A stretch of DNA of 64,000 nt from contig JAALLF010000001.1 in assembly GCA_011087645.1 (NCBI GenBank), positions 272,046-336,045 of the forward strand, given 5' to 3'. This stretch comes from Alphaproteobacteria bacterium (GTDB lineage Bacteria; Pseudomonadota; Alphaproteobacteria; UBA6615). A model generated the notes under the pieces. It was not told where the DNA came from, searched no databases, and worked only from the letters and a program-made list of their open reading frames with translations. Positions within the stretch are counted from its first letter, which is position 1. Each line of letters begins with the position of its first letter. The position numbers were made by a program, and so were the translations under genes. Shown piece by piece: positions 46,417 to 56,588 of this stretch.

Positions 46417-46689
46417 CTACGGTTGTTCGTTTGGCGCCCGAGCCTTAATCGATAAGGCGTGCAGACCGCTGGCGAACTCCTCAGCCAGCAATGCGTGGAC
46501 CAACCTTTCGCGGGCGACGCGGCTTTTTTCAACGAATGCCGCCGAAATGACCACAACCCGGTAGTGCGTTTCACCGCCCTCGCGCGCGCCGCTATGGCCC
46601 GCATGGAGGTGCGACTCATCGATGACTTCAAGTTCCACCGGACTTAAGGCCTCGTCGAGGGCGAGACGAATTCTCTCAAGGCGCTTCAT
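46417..46689 (-). CDS. BolA family protein
   Basis: A 90-aa protein with the BolA fold: LELEVIDESHLHAGHSGAR-type strand with the conserved His residues, ETHYRVVVISAAFVEKSRVARERLV, and a C-terminal GLHALSIKARAP strand. BolA proteins bind [2Fe-2S] glutaredoxins and affect iron handling and cell shape. It is divergent from the J-domain gene, a typical alphaproteobacterial pair. Confidence 0.93.
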   Translation of the reverse strand: MKRLERIRLALDEALSPVELEVIDESHLHAGHSGAREGGETHYRVVVISAAFVEKSRVARERLVHALLAEEFASGLHALSIKARAPNEQP

Positions 46690-46722
46690 TTTAGCCTCCT
46701 GGGCACGGGGCTTGAGGTCGAA

Positions 46723-47385
46723 ATGGTGATACAGGCTGGCACATGGTTAATACGCAGCCAGTTTCAGATTGGACAACTTGCGGGCATTCCGCAATCCCGC
46801 CATATTGCGGAGATGCGCGAAGGATTCAATGGCGCCGTTTCGAACGGCGAACCCGCATCTCAGTCGGACAATGATCCGGCGCCGCGGCGTTGCGATTCGC
46901 CCGATTGCGAGTTGCCCGGCGAGCATCGGGCGCCAAAATCACGCAATCACCTGCGCGACTATTACTGGTTCTGCCTGGAACATGTCCGCGCCTACAACTC
47001 GGCCTGGAATTACTACGCCGGCATGAGTGAGGAAGAGGTGGAGGGTGAGCGGCGCGCCGACACCTATTGGCACCGGCCAACGCGCCCGTTCAGCGGCGAG
47101 CAGACATTTGGCGAGACCCTAAACGACGGTTTCGGTCTGTTTGACGATGAGGAGGAGACCCAACAAAAAAGGCACGAGCGGTTTTCGGCAACGGCGCCCG
47201 AACTAGCAGCGCTGGCGATCTTAAATTTATCACCGCCGGTGACTCGCCAGGAGATAAAAAGTAGGTATAAAGAGCTCGTTAAGCGCCACCATCCTGATGC
47301 CAACGGTGGCAGTAAAGACGCCGAGGAACGCCTGAAAGCAATCAACAGAGCGTATGAAACGCTGACCAGCGCACCGAACGACTAA
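46723..47385 (+). CDS. J-domain co-chaperone with N-terminal Cys-rich region
   Basis: A protein of up to 220 aa. The N-terminal half carries the family segment [20 protein letters not shown] and [19 protein letters not shown], with Cys/His pairs that may bind zinc. The C-terminal 60 residues are a J domain with HPD in [10 protein letters not shown], the DnaK-stimulating motif. The true start is uncertain; the ATG at 46723 has GAGG 5 bases upstream, and the ATG at 46813 is an alternative that removes 30 unconserved residues. It precedes cobS by 43 bp. Confidence 0.85.
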   Translation: MVIQAGTWLIRSQFQIGQLAGIPQSRHIAEMREGFNGAVSNGEPASQSDNDPAPRRCDSPDCELPGEHRAPKSRNHLRDYYWFCLEHVRAYNSAWNYYAGMSEEEVEGERRADTYWHRPTRPFSGEQTFGETLNDGFGLFDDEEETQQKRHERFSATAPELAALAILNLSPPVTRQEIKSRYKELVKRHHPDANGGSKDAEERLKAINRAYETLTSAPND

Positions 47386-47428
47386 GCGCAACTCAGATTT
47401 ATCCCTAATAGCAATACTGGAAGTTTCG

Positions 47429-48454
47429 ATGGATTCCACAGAACCAACGGTAGTGAATGAGACATTGACCGAAGGCGATATGCCGGCGAACGCGATGCCC
47501 GACATGACGGTATCGGCACGCCAGCTCTTCGGGGTCGATACCGATATGGAGATCCCGGCTTTTTCCGAGCACACAATCCATGTGCCCGAGCTGGATGAAG
47601 CCTATCGTTTCGATCACGACACGACCCTGGCGATCCTCGCCGGATTTGCCCACAACCGTCGCGTTTTGATCCAGGGCTATCACGGCACGGGTAAGTCGAC
47701 CCATATCGAACAGGTTGCCGCCCGGCTCAACTGGCCGTGTATCCGCATCAATCTCGACAGCCATATCAGCCGTATCGACTTGATCGGTAAGGACGCCATC
47801 GTGCTGCGCGACGGCCAACAGGTCACCGAATTTCGCGAAGGCCTGCTACCTTGGACCCTGCAACATCCTTGCGCATTGGTTTTCGACGAGTACGACGCCG
47901 GCCGTCCGGACGTGATGTTCGTGATCCAGCGCGTTCTCGAAGCCGACAGTAAGCTCACCCTGCTCGATCAGAACAAGGTAATCCGGCCCCATAAGAGTTT
48001 CCGGCTGTTCGCCACCGCGAATACGGTCGGCCTCGGCGATACCACGGGCCTCTACCACGGCACGCAGCAGATCAACCAGGCGCAGATGGATCGCTGGAAT
48101 ATTGTCACCACGCTGAACTATCTGCCTCACGAGCAAGAGGTCGATATCGTTGTTGCCAAAAGCCCGGACTACGACAATGAGGAAGGCCGTAAGACCGTTG
48201 CCGCCATGGTCGCAACCGCCGAGCTAACACGCGCCGGCTTTGTCGGCGGCGATATCTCGACGGTGATGTCACCGCGTACGGTGATCACATGGGCCGATAA
48301 TGCGCGCATCTTCGACTCCGTTGCCTTGGGTTTCCGCGTCACATTCTTGAACAAATGCGACGAGGTCGAACGCACCACCGTGGCCGAATATTATCAGCGT
48401 TGCTTCGGCACCGAGCTCGCCGACAGCGCCGTGGCCCAACCCAGCGAACAGTAA
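47429..48454 (+). CDS. cobS: Aerobic cobaltochelatase subunit CobS
   Basis: AAA+ subunit of the CobNST complex that inserts cobalt into hydrogenobyrinate diamide in aerobic B12 synthesis. The 341-aa protein has Walker [10 protein letters not shown] near 94, Walker [14 protein letters not shown] near 157, and [18 protein letters not shown]. It precedes cobT by 24 bp. The large subunit CobN is not in the window. Confidence 0.97.
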   Translation: MDSTEPTVVNETLTEGDMPANAMPDMTVSARQLFGVDTDMEIPAFSEHTIHVPELDEAYRFDHDTTLAILAGFAHNRRVLIQGYHGTGKSTHIEQVAARLNWPCIRINLDSHISRIDLIGKDAIVLRDGQQVTEFREGLLPWTLQHPCALVFDEYDAGRPDVMFVIQRVLEADSKLTLLDQNKVIRPHKSFRLFATANTVGLGDTTGLYHGTQQINQAQMDRWNIVTTLNYLPHEQEVDIVVAKSPDYDNEEGRKTVAAMVATAELTRAGFVGGDISTVMSPRTVITWADNARIFDSVALGFRVTFLNKCDEVERTTVAEYYQRCFGTELADSAVAQPSEQ

Positions 48455-48478
48455 GCGCACGGCGGACGGCCCCAGACC

Positions 48479-50347
48479 ATGGCGAAAGGCAGCAACGACG
48501 GACCGATCGAGGAGTTCCGGCGCGTCACCGCGGCGGCGATGCGCGCGATCGCCCGCAATGCTGAGCTATCGGTAACCTTCACGCCCGACCCCGCCAGCTT
48601 GCATGGCGACGAGGCCCGCCTCCCACTCCCCAGCCGCGACCTGCCGTATGAGGAAGTCTGCGTCGTACGGGGCGAATCGGATTCGTTGGCCTTGCGCCAG
48701 CGCTACCACGATCCGGCGCTGCACACCGAGCGCATGCCGGCGACCGCCGACGCCCAAGCGCTGTACAACGCCGTCGAGCAGGTCCGCGTGGAATCGATCG
48801 GCGCCGAGCACATGGCCGGCGTGGCCAACAATCTCGACGCCGCGCTGGAAGACCACTGCCGCACCAAAGGCTTTGCCCGGGTGACCGAGCGCGATCAGGT
48901 GCCGATCGCCGAAGCTGTTGGCTTGCTGGCCCGCGAAGCGATCACCGGACGCCAACCGCCACCTTCTGCCCGCCAAATGGTCGATATGTGGCGGCCGTTC
49001 ATCGAATCTAAGGTCGGACCGGTGCTCAGCGAATTGGAAAAGAACATTCACGACCAAGCGCATTTTCAAGAGGTCGTGCGAAAGATGATTTCCGACCTTG
49101 GGTTCGCGGACGACGAAATGAATGCGTCGCCGGAAACCGACGAGGCGGATGGCGAGAACCAGGATTCGGCCGACGGCGAACAAAGCGGCGAAGGCGATAC
49201 AGAGGGCGAAGCGGCAGCGACCGACGGCGACGGTGAACAGCAGGATGGCGACGAGCAGTTCGAAGACGCCGATGCGCCCACCGAAGACGGCGACGGCGAA
49301 CTGCAACCCGGTGCCGGTGACGAAGACCCGGATGCGCCGGGGCGTCCCTGGCGGCCGCCCGATAATACGCACAATCAAGCCAACCAATTTGTCTATTCGG
49401 CATTTGTCACCGAATTCGACGAGGTGGTCGAGGCCGACGAGCTATGCGATCACGACGAGCTTGGACGCCTGCGCCAGCAGCTCGATCAACAGATCGGGCA
49501 TTTGCAAAGTGTTATTTCACGCCTGGCCAACCGCCTGCAGCGGCGCTTGATGGCCAAGCAGACCCGCTCGTGGGACTTCGATCTTGAAGAGGGCCTGCTC
49601 GATACAGGCCGGCTGTCGCGGGTGGTTACCAACCCGACCCATCCGCTCAGCTTCAAGCAGGAAAAGGACACCAACTTCCGCGACACGGTGGTGTCCCTGC
49701 TGATCGATAATTCCGGGTCGATGCGCGGCCGGCCAATTTCGGTCGCCGCCATGAGCGCCGATATTCTCGCCCGCACGCTGGAGCGCTGCGGCGTTAAGGT
49801 CGAGATCCTGGGTTTCACCACCCGCGCCTGGAAGGGTGGCCAGTCGCGCGAAAAATGGCTCGCCGCCGGCAAGCCCAGCGGGCCCGGCCGGCTTAACGAT
49901 CTGCGCCACATCGTCTATAAATCCGCCGACGCCCCATGGCGGCGCGCGCGCAAGAATCTCGGCCTGATGCTACGCGAAGGGTTACTCAAGGAAAATATCG
50001 ACGGCGAGGCCTTGATTTGGGCCCATGAACGCCTGCTGGCGCGCTCCGAACAGCGGCGCATCTTGGTGATCATCTCCGACGGCGCACCGGTCGACGATTC
50101 CACCCTGTCGGTCAACGCCGGCAACTATCTCGAACGCCACCTGCGTCAAGTGATCGAATATATCGAGACTTACTCGCCGGTCGAGCTACTGGCGATCGGC
50201 ATCGGCCATGACGTCACCCGCTACTACCGCCGCGCCGTCACCATCGTCGACGCCGAACAACTAGGCGGCACGGTGATGGACCAATTGGCCGAACTGTTCG
50301 AGGAAGAAGACGGCCAACCCCACGGCCGCAAACGCCGCGTCGCTTAA
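48479..50347 (+). CDS. cobT: Aerobic cobaltochelatase subunit CobT
   Basis: Partner of CobS in cobalt insertion. The 622-aa protein has an N-terminal cobaltochelatase domain, a long acidic low-complexity linker (about 215-285, rich in Asp/Glu/Gly) and a C-terminal von Willebrand A domain with the MIDAS motif [16 protein letters not shown] near 415. [13 protein letters not shown] lies near the end. The length and domain order match the family. Confidence 0.97.
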   Translation: MAKGSNDGPIEEFRRVTAAAMRAIARNAELSVTFTPDPASLHGDEARLPLPSRDLPYEEVCVVRGESDSLALRQRYHDPALHTERMPATADAQALYNAVEQVRVESIGAEHMAGVANNLDAALEDHCRTKGFARVTERDQVPIAEAVGLLAREAITGRQPPPSARQMVDMWRPFIESKVGPVLSELEKNIHDQAHFQEVVRKMISDLGFADDEMNASPETDEADGENQDSADGEQSGEGDTEGEAAATDGDGEQQDGDEQFEDADAPTEDGDGELQPGAGDEDPDAPGRPWRPPDNTHNQANQFVYSAFVTEFDEVVEADELCDHDELGRLRQQLDQQIGHLQSVISRLANRLQRRLMAKQTRSWDFDLEEGLLDTGRLSRVVTNPTHPLSFKQEKDTNFRDTVVSLLIDNSGSMRGRPISVAAMSADILARTLERCGVKVEILGFTTRAWKGGQSREKWLAAGKPSGPGRLNDLRHIVYKSADAPWRRARKNLGLMLREGLLKENIDGEALIWAHERLLARSEQRRILVIISDGAPVDDSTLSVNAGNYLERHLRQVIEYIETYSPVELLAIGIGHDVTRYYRRAVTIVDAEQLGGTVMDQLAELFEEEDGQPHGRKRRVA

Positions 50348-50545
50348 GGAATTCTCCGCACGCTCAATTGCGCCAAAGAACGTTACCGCCGGATCTCAAA
50401 TCACCGGCCAAATCGCGGAAGCGGGTAGCACAATGTTGCGCGCGCCCGAGGGGTGAACATGTTTGCTAGAAGTCGGTTCCAAACACCGTAGCCGCTTGAC
50501 AGGGTAGACAGCAGCCAGATGGCGCGACCCTCAGTGGCTTCTTGG

Positions 50546-51559
50546 TCATTCGGCGGGAACCGGTCCTACTCGTTTGTCGGGGTGGGTTCGCCAGCCTAAA
50601 GCAAGCAGCCGACCAAACACCGGCAAGTCGGAAATTGCATCCCGCACGGTCCAGCTGCGCGGTCGGAATGGCGACATCACGAACAGCAATCCTAAAAACA
50701 GTATATGGTGTTGGAACGCTATCTCCATCAAGAGCCAAGTCCCAAGGTGGAACATCATCAACAGATAACCCCAGAGGACATGTAGGCGCGGGCGAAGAAC
50801 GATGATTACGGCGACTAGTTGGATATAAATCAGGGCCAAGAACATTGGCCAAGACAACCAAAAATTTGCAATTACGACATCGGCAAGCAACGGCGATGTG
50901 CCGGTCTGCAACATTCTGTCGGCAAGCTGCAACGACAACCCCCGGGGCGAGAAATTACCTTCGACGCCGCGGAGTAACGACGTCAAACCTGCGAGGATCT
51001 TCCAGAAACCTGCGAGGGTGTAGAAAAATAGTATGAGCGCTTGAACGGCAACGATGACCGAGAGATAGGTCATTTTAACTGTTCGAGGCACGGCATGGTT
51101 CGCTGGAGCGTTGGGCAAGAAAACGAGGCCAAACCCAATCCAAAACCAAACATGCAAGCCATGGCTTATGCTGCCTTGTGAATTAAATGCCGCAGCGGTG
51201 AACAAGCAGAGTATGGCAAACACGACACGGAACACACGAAATGCCGGAAACTGGAACGCAAACAGGCTCGCGAACAGTGCCGCTACTGGCAGCCATTCGA
51301 TAATACTGTTGTCGTTAATCTGCGCTAGCCAAGCGAGCGGCCAAAGGTAATCCCATTCTCCCGACCGTAAGACGCGCGCATGAAGCCCGTTCATCAACGA
51401 ATAGCTTATGAAGGCGGAGACTATGTAATAAATCCGAACGAAGTACTGTGCGCGATTAAACTGCTCGCCGACACGACCAAAAACCGGGTCTGTCAGCGGT
51501 TGATTGCTCGAAAATATCCGCCGCGCACGGCGCGCGGCCGAGGTGATCATTTTATCCAT
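50546..51559 (-). CDS. HTTM-domain polytopic membrane protein
   Basis: A 337-aa protein from the ATG at 51559, with about eight hydrophobic segments. The HTTM (vitamin-K-carboxylase-like membrane) pattern is suggested by RIYYIVSAFISYSLMNGL, HVWFWIGFGLVFLPNAP and MMFHLGTWLLMEIAFQHHIL. The frame opens earlier (51607), which would deepen the overlap with the upstream gene; the 51559 start leaves an 8-bp overlap. No soluble carboxylase domain is attached. The base composition is clearly less GC-rich than cobT. The function is unknown. Confidence 0.75.
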   Translation of the reverse strand: MDKMITSAARRARRIFSSNQPLTDPVFGRVGEQFNRAQYFVRIYYIVSAFISYSLMNGLHARVLRSGEWDYLWPLAWLAQINDNSIIEWLPVAALFASLFAFQFPAFRVFRVVFAILCLFTAAAFNSQGSISHGLHVWFWIGFGLVFLPNAPANHAVPRTVKMTYLSVIVAVQALILFFYTLAGFWKILAGLTSLLRGVEGNFSPRGLSLQLADRMLQTGTSPLLADVVIANFWLSWPMFLALIYIQLVAVIIVLRPRLHVLWGYLLMMFHLGTWLLMEIAFQHHILFLGLLFVMSPFRPRSWTVRDAISDLPVFGRLLALGWRTHPDKRVGPVPAE

Positions 51560-52040
51560 CGGCTGCTTTCTCGTACGTCGCCAAAACCATGATGCGCTTG
51601 ACCGCACCCGTCTGCAGTCGGTCGACGGGATTGTAAATCAATACCGACAAATCGTATTTTGCAGTACTCGCCTCTGCCATATAGCGTCGCTCAATCAAGC
51701 CGCGTAAATTGCTAACCACGGCACTATCGTTCTCGCGTATGGCTATCATGAGCCTATCGGCTATTTTGAACAGATTCGGATCTTGCCTCCGCGCGTGCAT
51801 GAACGTTTCCTTCATATCGTAATACAGACGGGGAGATGAAAGCTCTCGGCCATCGATGCTGTGCACGCGAACGACAACGTCAGATCTGACGCCAGAACTG
51901 GTGGAGAACAGGCTCCAGTTAAAAAATGGAAAGGTTTCCAAGCCGTCCGGCCGCGTTCCGAATACAGCCATGAGAGTGTAGGCACATATCAAAAACGCCC
52001 CAAGCTGACGGCTTAACCTATAGCTGACATATTTGTTCAT
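51552..52040 (-). CDS. Small membrane-anchored partner of the HTTM protein
   Basis: A 162-aa protein with one N-terminal helix (LGAFLICAYTLMAVFG) and an exported domain containing PFFNWSLFSTSS and VVVRVHSIDGREL. It overlaps the HTTM gene by 8 bp, implying translational coupling and joint function. No family is named. The FPFFNWSLFS segment is reminiscent of small proteins found beside HTTM genes elsewhere, from memory only. Confidence 0.65.
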   Translation of the reverse strand: MNKYVSYRLSRQLGAFLICAYTLMAVFGTRPDGLETFPFFNWSLFSTSSGVRSDVVVRVHSIDGRELSSPRLYYDMKETFMHARRQDPNLFKIADRLMIAIRENDSAVVSNLRGLIERRYMAEASTAKYDLSVLIYNPVDRLQTGAVKRIMVLATYEKAADG

Positions 52041-52462
52041 TGGCGATTATACCCCGCGATTGGGCGTCCATATTAGAACGGAGTCAGTACGCAATTCTGT
52101 TTTTCTACTTGGTTTCAAATAATCGGAGCCCGACGACACTGCGCCAAATATCTTTATAATCCGATTAGCTTAAGAAATTTATACGTTAGTGGGTATTTCT
52201 ATGCCATTTCTGAATATCGGTTTATGGCTATATTCCGCCGCTAACCGACACCGCCGATCACGACCGTTGTTTTACTAACTTCCGACATTCGGCACCCGCG
52301 GGCGGAGGCTTTTCGCCGTGACTCTGCCATCGCTGAACCTCCATTGATCAGACCTGAGCGCCGGTCGCCGCAAGTAGGTTGCGCGGTATTCGATTCCGGG
52401 GCACGCTCAAATTAGCGACGTTTCTCCACGTGTAATAAAACCGCAGCGAAAGGAGGTGAACT
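52041..52462. other. 422-bp intergenic region, AT-rich half
   Basis: No coding frame is visible. Bases 52070-52250 are markedly AT-rich (for example around TATCTTTATAATCCG), and the remainder is GC-rich. Both the minus-strand partner gene and the plus-strand oxygenase start at its edges, so both promoters must be here. The region after 52250 may be a long leader of the oxygenase mRNA. Confidence 0.55.
52449..52459 (+). promoter_or_regulatory. Full-consensus Shine-Dalgarno sequence
   Basis: AAAGGAGGTGA is complementary to the 3' end of 16S rRNA over its whole length and lies 3 bases before the ATG at 52463. Such a complete match is rare among the genes in this window and suggests strong initiation, although the spacing is shorter than ideal for the last bases. 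Confidence 0.75.
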
Positions 52463-53680
52463 ATGACCATGGCAACCACCCCGGTGGGCACGGTTGAGGC
52501 GCCGGCCTACGATGACCTCGTCGCACGTGGCCATGGGTTGGTCGACCTGATTGCCGATCGCGCGGCGCGTTGCGAAGCCGAATTCCGCGTGCCAGACGAG
52601 ACCGTCGAGGAATTCCGCGACACCGGCCTCCACAAAACCCTGCTGCCGGGGGCTTACGGCGGATATGAGATGGGCTTCTCGGCGACGCTCGAGACCAGCG
52701 TTGCGATCGGCCATGTCTGTGCGTCGTCGGCCTGGGTGTGCGGCCTGTACATGGTGCACACCTGGCTCGGCGCATTGTTCCCGAAGCAGGCGCAAGACGA
52801 ATTGTGGGGCGAAGACCCGGGCGCGTTTATTTCAGGTTCCTACGCACCGATCGGCAAGGCGAGGGTGGTCGATGGCGGCTACCGGCTGTCGGGGCGGTTT
52901 CCCTTTTCCAGCGGATCGCCCGGCGCCGCCTGGAACCTCTGCGGCGCGATGCTGCCGATCGGGCCCGAGGGCAAGCCGGTGCCGGCCTTCACACTGGTGC
53001 CCAAGGCGGATTACACGATCGACTGGGAAAGCTGGCGCCCGGTGGGCCTTGCCGGCACCGGCAGTTTTGACGTCATCGTCGACGACGTATTCGTCCCCGA
53101 CCACCGGGCGCTGCGTTTCTCCGATGCGGTTGGCAGCACAGCGCCGGGCGCCGAGGCCAACCAGAACCCGCTCTACCGCATATCGCTGTTGACCGGGGTG
53201 CCGTTTGCCCTGGCCATGCCCGCGCTCGGCGCGGCCGCCGGTTCGCTCGACCGGTTCATCGAAGACAACAGGATGCGTGACACCCACGGTGCGGTCGTGC
53301 TTGGTGGAAAGAAGGTCGCCGAGTTCCAGACCATCCAGAAGCGCGTCGGTGAGGCCGCGGCCCGGATTCACGCCTGCCGGCTGGTGGCGCATAATGCGGT
53401 CGAGACCATGGAAGCCGAAGTCCGGCGGGACGGCGCATCAAGTATGGAGACCCGGCTCGCCAATCGCCGCGCCCAGTCGTTCGTCGCCAGCGAAGCAAAG
53501 TCGGCCGTCGATCTGATCTTCGACGCTGCCGGCGGCCGCTACCTGCAAATCGGCCATCCGCTGCAACGGGCCTGGCGCGATGTTGCCGCGATCAATCACC
53601 ATATCAGCCTCAACTTCGATGCAGTCATGTCGATGTACGGCCAGTTCGTCTTCGACCTGCCGCTCGAAGGACAATACTAG
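52463..53680 (+). CDS. Acyl-CoA-dehydrogenase-fold flavin oxygenase (HsaA/HpaB-C2-like)
   Basis: A 405-aa protein of the group D flavin monooxygenase type. These use FMNH2 supplied by a separate reductase to hydroxylate aromatic substrates. Seen: DETVEEFRDTGLHKTLLPGAYGGYEMGF, SAWVCGLYMVHTWLGALFP, GRFPFSSGSPGAAWNLCGAM and AGTGSFDVIVDDVFVPDHR. A C-terminal acyl-CoA-dh_2 helical domain follows. The substrate is unknown and no reductase gene is adjacent. Confidence 0.83.
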   Translation: MTMATTPVGTVEAPAYDDLVARGHGLVDLIADRAARCEAEFRVPDETVEEFRDTGLHKTLLPGAYGGYEMGFSATLETSVAIGHVCASSAWVCGLYMVHTWLGALFPKQAQDELWGEDPGAFISGSYAPIGKARVVDGGYRLSGRFPFSSGSPGAAWNLCGAMLPIGPEGKPVPAFTLVPKADYTIDWESWRPVGLAGTGSFDVIVDDVFVPDHRALRFSDAVGSTAPGAEANQNPLYRISLLTGVPFALAMPALGAAAGSLDRFIEDNRMRDTHGAVVLGGKKVAEFQTIQKRVGEAAARIHACRLVAHNAVETMEAEVRRDGASSMETRLANRRAQSFVASEAKSAVDLIFDAAGGRYLQIGHPLQRAWRDVAAINHHISLNFDAVMSMYGQFVFDLPLEGQY

Positions 53681-53747
53681 TTACGTTGTCCGCGCTATTG
53701 GCAACGGCACCTGGCGCTGCGCCCTCCTCACTGAGAGAAGGCTTAGA

Positions 53748-54986
53748 TCAACGCGCGAACCAGCTTGCCTTGGCGGCGGCGTAATTATCGGCGCGGATGG
53801 CGGCGCGGACTTCGCCCATCAAGCGGTTCATGAAGGCCACATTGTGGATCGCCAGATACTGGGTGGCGGTGATTTCGCCGGCCTTGATGAGGTGATGCAG
53901 GTAGGACCGGCTGAAGGTCCGGCAGGTGTAACAATCGCATTCGGGATCGAGCGGTGCGTCGTCGTCGCGGAAGCGCGCGTTCTTGAGGTGCACGTGATCG
54001 CGCTCGTCCGGATTGTCGGCAAAGGCCGGGCGCAGATAGGCGCCACCGTGGCGCGCCAGGCGCGTCGGGTTCACACAGTCGAAAGTATCGATGCCCTTGG
54101 CCGCGCCGTCCCAAATATCGCCGACCCCGCCGATACCCAGCAAATGTATCGGCCGCGGCGTCGGCGTCGCGGTGTTCAGCGGCGCCATGGCCATGCCGAC
54201 GACGCCCTCCAACTCGAAGCTATCGCTGCCCAGGCAGCCGCCAATCGCATAGCCGAAATAGGGTTGCGCGGCAGTGAACTCGGCGCTCTCGCGGCGCAAA
54301 TCCTCATACACGCCGCCCTGCACGATACCGTATAGCGCCTGGGGCCCGGCCGAACCTTCTGACGCCCGGCCAAATTCGGCGACGCTGCGTTCGGCCCAGC
54401 GATGGGTCAGCGCCATGGAATTGGCGGTATAGTCGCGGCCCACCTCGTAAGGCGAGCATTCGTCGAGCACCAAAATGATATCGGCGCCCAGTTGGCGCTG
54501 CACCCGGATCGAATCTTCCGGCGACAATTTGTGGGTGCTGCCGTCGATATAGGACCGGAAGACCGCGCCCTCCTCTTCGATATTCAGCAACATCTTGGGC
54601 CGCTCGGATTTTCGGTTGCCCTTGATCTCCGCCGAGGCCGAACCGCCGCCCAGGGAAAAAATCTGAAAGCCGCCGGAATCGGTCAGCATCGGCCCGTCCC
54701 AGCCCATCATCTTGTGCAGGCCACCCAAGCGGGCAACCGCCTCGCCGCCGGGTTGCAGCATTAGGTGATATGTATTGCCGAGAATGATTTGGGTCTGCTC
54801 GGCGCGCATCTGCTCCGGCGTCACCCCGCGAATGGCGCCGCGGGTGGCGCAGAACACGAAGGCCGGTGTCTCGATTTCGCCATGAGGGGTCGCCAAGCGG
54901 CCGACGCGCGCGGCGTCGGGCCAGGCCGGATCGGCCGTGGTCTGGTGTTCGACGGTGAAGGCAAAGCCGGGATAATCGGCCATCAC
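53748..54986 (-). CDS. tgt: tRNA-guanine transglycosylase
   Basis: Exchanges guanine 34 for preQ1 in tRNAs with GUN anticodons. The 412-aa protein shows DSGGFQIFSLGGG with the catalytic-region Asp, GGVYEDLRRESAEF, the nucleophile region VNPTRLARHGG and LGIGGVGDIWDG. The zinc site is CDCYTC with a later His (SYLHHLIKAGE). The extra length is at the N-terminus (EHQTTADPAWPDAARVG). Two ATG codons are adjacent at the start; the second (54983) is equally plausible. Confidence 0.96.
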   Translation of the reverse strand: MMADYPGFAFTVEHQTTADPAWPDAARVGRLATPHGEIETPAFVFCATRGAIRGVTPEQMRAEQTQIILGNTYHLMLQPGGEAVARLGGLHKMMGWDGPMLTDSGGFQIFSLGGGSASAEIKGNRKSERPKMLLNIEEEGAVFRSYIDGSTHKLSPEDSIRVQRQLGADIILVLDECSPYEVGRDYTANSMALTHRWAERSVAEFGRASEGSAGPQALYGIVQGGVYEDLRRESAEFTAAQPYFGYAIGGCLGSDSFELEGVVGMAMAPLNTATPTPRPIHLLGIGGVGDIWDGAAKGIDTFDCVNPTRLARHGGAYLRPAFADNPDERDHVHLKNARFRDDDAPLDPECDCYTCRTFSRSYLHHLIKAGEITATQYLAIHNVAFMNRLMGEVRAAIRADNYAAAKASWFAR

Positions 54987-55022
54987 GGGGTTACTCTCGC
55001 GTTAGAGCTGATGCGGGCGAAA

Positions 55023-55078
55023 CCATATACCGCGATGATATAGATCGAGAAACATATACCGCGCCGATATATAGACAG
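55023..55078. repeat. Two imperfect tandem copies of a roughly 30-bp AT/CG motif
   Basis: catataccgcg followed by gatata occurs twice in direct order between tgt and the rpmB terminator, with near-palindromic flanks. The copies lie immediately upstream of tgt on the minus strand, so they could be operator half-sites for that gene. No regulator is assigned. Confidence 0.45.
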
Positions 55079-55085
55079 GGGCCGT

Positions 55086-55111
55086 AAAAAAGCCCGCGCG
55101 GAGCGGGCTTT
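55086..55111 (-). terminator. Intrinsic terminator of rpmB
   Basis: A 9-bp GC-rich stem, aaagcccgc (55089-55097) with gcgggcttt (55103-55111), has a 5-base loop. Read on the minus strand it ends in a run of six T. It lies 42 bp past the rpmB stop and separates it from tgt. Confidence 0.85.
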
Positions 55112-55152
55112 GCGGCACGGGGCCGAAACGGGTTTTGGATCGCCGGCGGCGG

Positions 55153-55440
55153 TTAGGCCTCGGCGCTAACTTTGCTCAACTGCTTCTTCATACTGCGCAA
55201 CTCGGGCGGCAGATCGGCCGCCGCGGTGTTTTGCAGATAGGCGTCCAGGCCACCCTTATGCTCGATGGTCCGAGCCGCGGCGGTGGTAATGCGCATGCGG
55301 ATCGATTTATTGAGCGCCTCGCTGTACAGCGACATCGCCTGCAGGTTGGGCAAAAACCGGCGGCGCGACTTATTGTGCGCGTGGCTTACATTGTTGCCGG
55401 TCAGGACACCCTTGCCGGTCACACCGCATCGACGGGCCAT
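55153..55440 (-). CDS. rpmB: 50S ribosomal protein L28
   Basis: A 95-aa ribosomal protein. Seen: RRCGVTGKGVLTGNNVSHAH and the KSRRRFLPNLQ basic segment, with the alphaproteobacterial C-terminal extension. GGAGAAG lies 7 bases before the ATG. An intrinsic terminator follows. Confidence 0.97.
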   Translation of the reverse strand: MARRCGVTGKGVLTGNNVSHAHNKSRRRFLPNLQAMSLYSEALNKSIRMRITTAAARTIEHKGGLDAYLQNTAAADLPPELRSMKKQLSKVSAEA

Positions 55441-55556
55441 GAAACTTCTCCAAATATCGGATCGGGCCGGTTCGACCGGCCGAATGAGCGGCGGTCTTAG
55501 CCGACCCAGATTAGCCGGTCAAGCCCTGAACGCGCGCCCGTAAGCCCTTGATCGGC

Positions 55557-56525
55557 CTAGCTTGCCGCGCGAAAGGCGGTGAGCAGCGCCTGGGCCGCGG
55601 CAGCCGGGGTCAGCGTCCCCGCCTCGACCTGGGCTTCGATCTCGGAAATCCGCGCCGCCACCGCCGGATGGGCCCGGAAACTCGCCACCAGATTGTCGTC
55701 GACCTCGCGCCACATCCAGCTACGGGCCTGGCGCGCGCGGCGGTCTTCCAGAGCACCTTCGGCGTCCATGGCGGTGCGGTATTCTTCGACGATCCGCCAA
55801 ATATCGCCGATGCCCGTGCCCTCCAGGGCCGAACAGGTGACCACCCGCGCGGTCCAATGGGGCGTGGCCGGGCGCAGCAGGTGGAGCGCGTTGGCATATT
55901 CCCCGGCGACCCGGCCGGCCGCTTCGACCAGATCCTGATCCGCCTTGTTGACGATCACCAGATCGGCCAGTTCGACGATGCCCCGCTTCAGGCCCTGCAA
56001 CTCGTCGCCGCTGCCCGGCAGCAGCAGCAGCAGAAACATATCCACCATATCGGCGACCGCGGTCTCCGACTGGCCGACACCAACGGTCTCGACCAGCACC
56101 ACGTCGAAGCCGGCCGCTTCGCAGGCCAGGACCGCCTCGCGGGTGCGCCGCGCCACGCCGCCCTGGGTGCCGGCGGTCGGGGTCGGGCGGATGAAGGCCT
56201 GGGGCGACTGGCTGAGTTGCTCCATGCGGGTCTTGTCGCCGAGGATCGAGCCGCCGCTGATCTGTGACGACGGATCGACGGCAAGCACGGCGACCCGGTG
56301 GCCGGCGGCGATGAGATGCTGGCCGAAGGCCTCGATGAAGGTGGACTTGCCGACCCCGGGAACGCCGGAAATGCCCAGGCGGATCGAACCGCCGGTATCG
56401 GTCAGTAGCGCTTCCAGCAGCGCGTCGGCCTCGCGGCGGTGATCGTCGCGGGTGGATTCGATGAGCGTGATCGCCCGCGCCAAGGCCCGGCGGTCGCCGG
56501 CGCGAACCTGTTCAGCCAGTTTCAT
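55557..56525 (-). CDS. meaB: Methylmalonyl-CoA mutase-associated GTPase MeaB
   Basis: A G3E-type GTPase that guards and reloads the B12 cofactor of methylmalonyl-CoA mutase. The 322-aa protein has Walker [16 protein letters not shown] near 58, [14 protein letters not shown] near 140 and NKADQDL near 197. The mutase genes are not in the window. The presence of cobS/cobT nearby fits a B12-using organism, but there is no operon link. Confidence 0.96.
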   Translation of the reverse strand: MKLAEQVRAGDRRALARAITLIESTRDDHRREADALLEALLTDTGGSIRLGISGVPGVGKSTFIEAFGQHLIAAGHRVAVLAVDPSSQISGGSILGDKTRMEQLSQSPQAFIRPTPTAGTQGGVARRTREAVLACEAAGFDVVLVETVGVGQSETAVADMVDMFLLLLLPGSGDELQGLKRGIVELADLVIVNKADQDLVEAAGRVAGEYANALHLLRPATPHWTARVVTCSALEGTGIGDIWRIVEEYRTAMDAEGALEDRRARQARSWMWREVDDNLVASFRAHPAVAARISEIEAQVEAGTLTPAAAAQALLTAFRAAS

Positions 56526-56588
56526 GGCCTATCCATACCGTTTTGGCTTCTCGTTCGCTATGGGGCAATCGCCGGTGGGCGGAGGCGA

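Noticed and set aside
47429..50347. Idea that the CobS/CobT pair is a MoxR-VWA defence or repair system
   Set aside because: The CobS-specific text ([19 protein letters not shown]), the acidic linker of CobT and the neighbouring bolA/J-domain/rpmB order fit cobaltochelatase; CobN is commonly encoded elsewhere.
50466..50861. 131-aa minus-strand frame next to the HTTM gene
   Set aside because: It overlaps the HTTM coding region in another phase and contains no hydrophobic or motif pattern.
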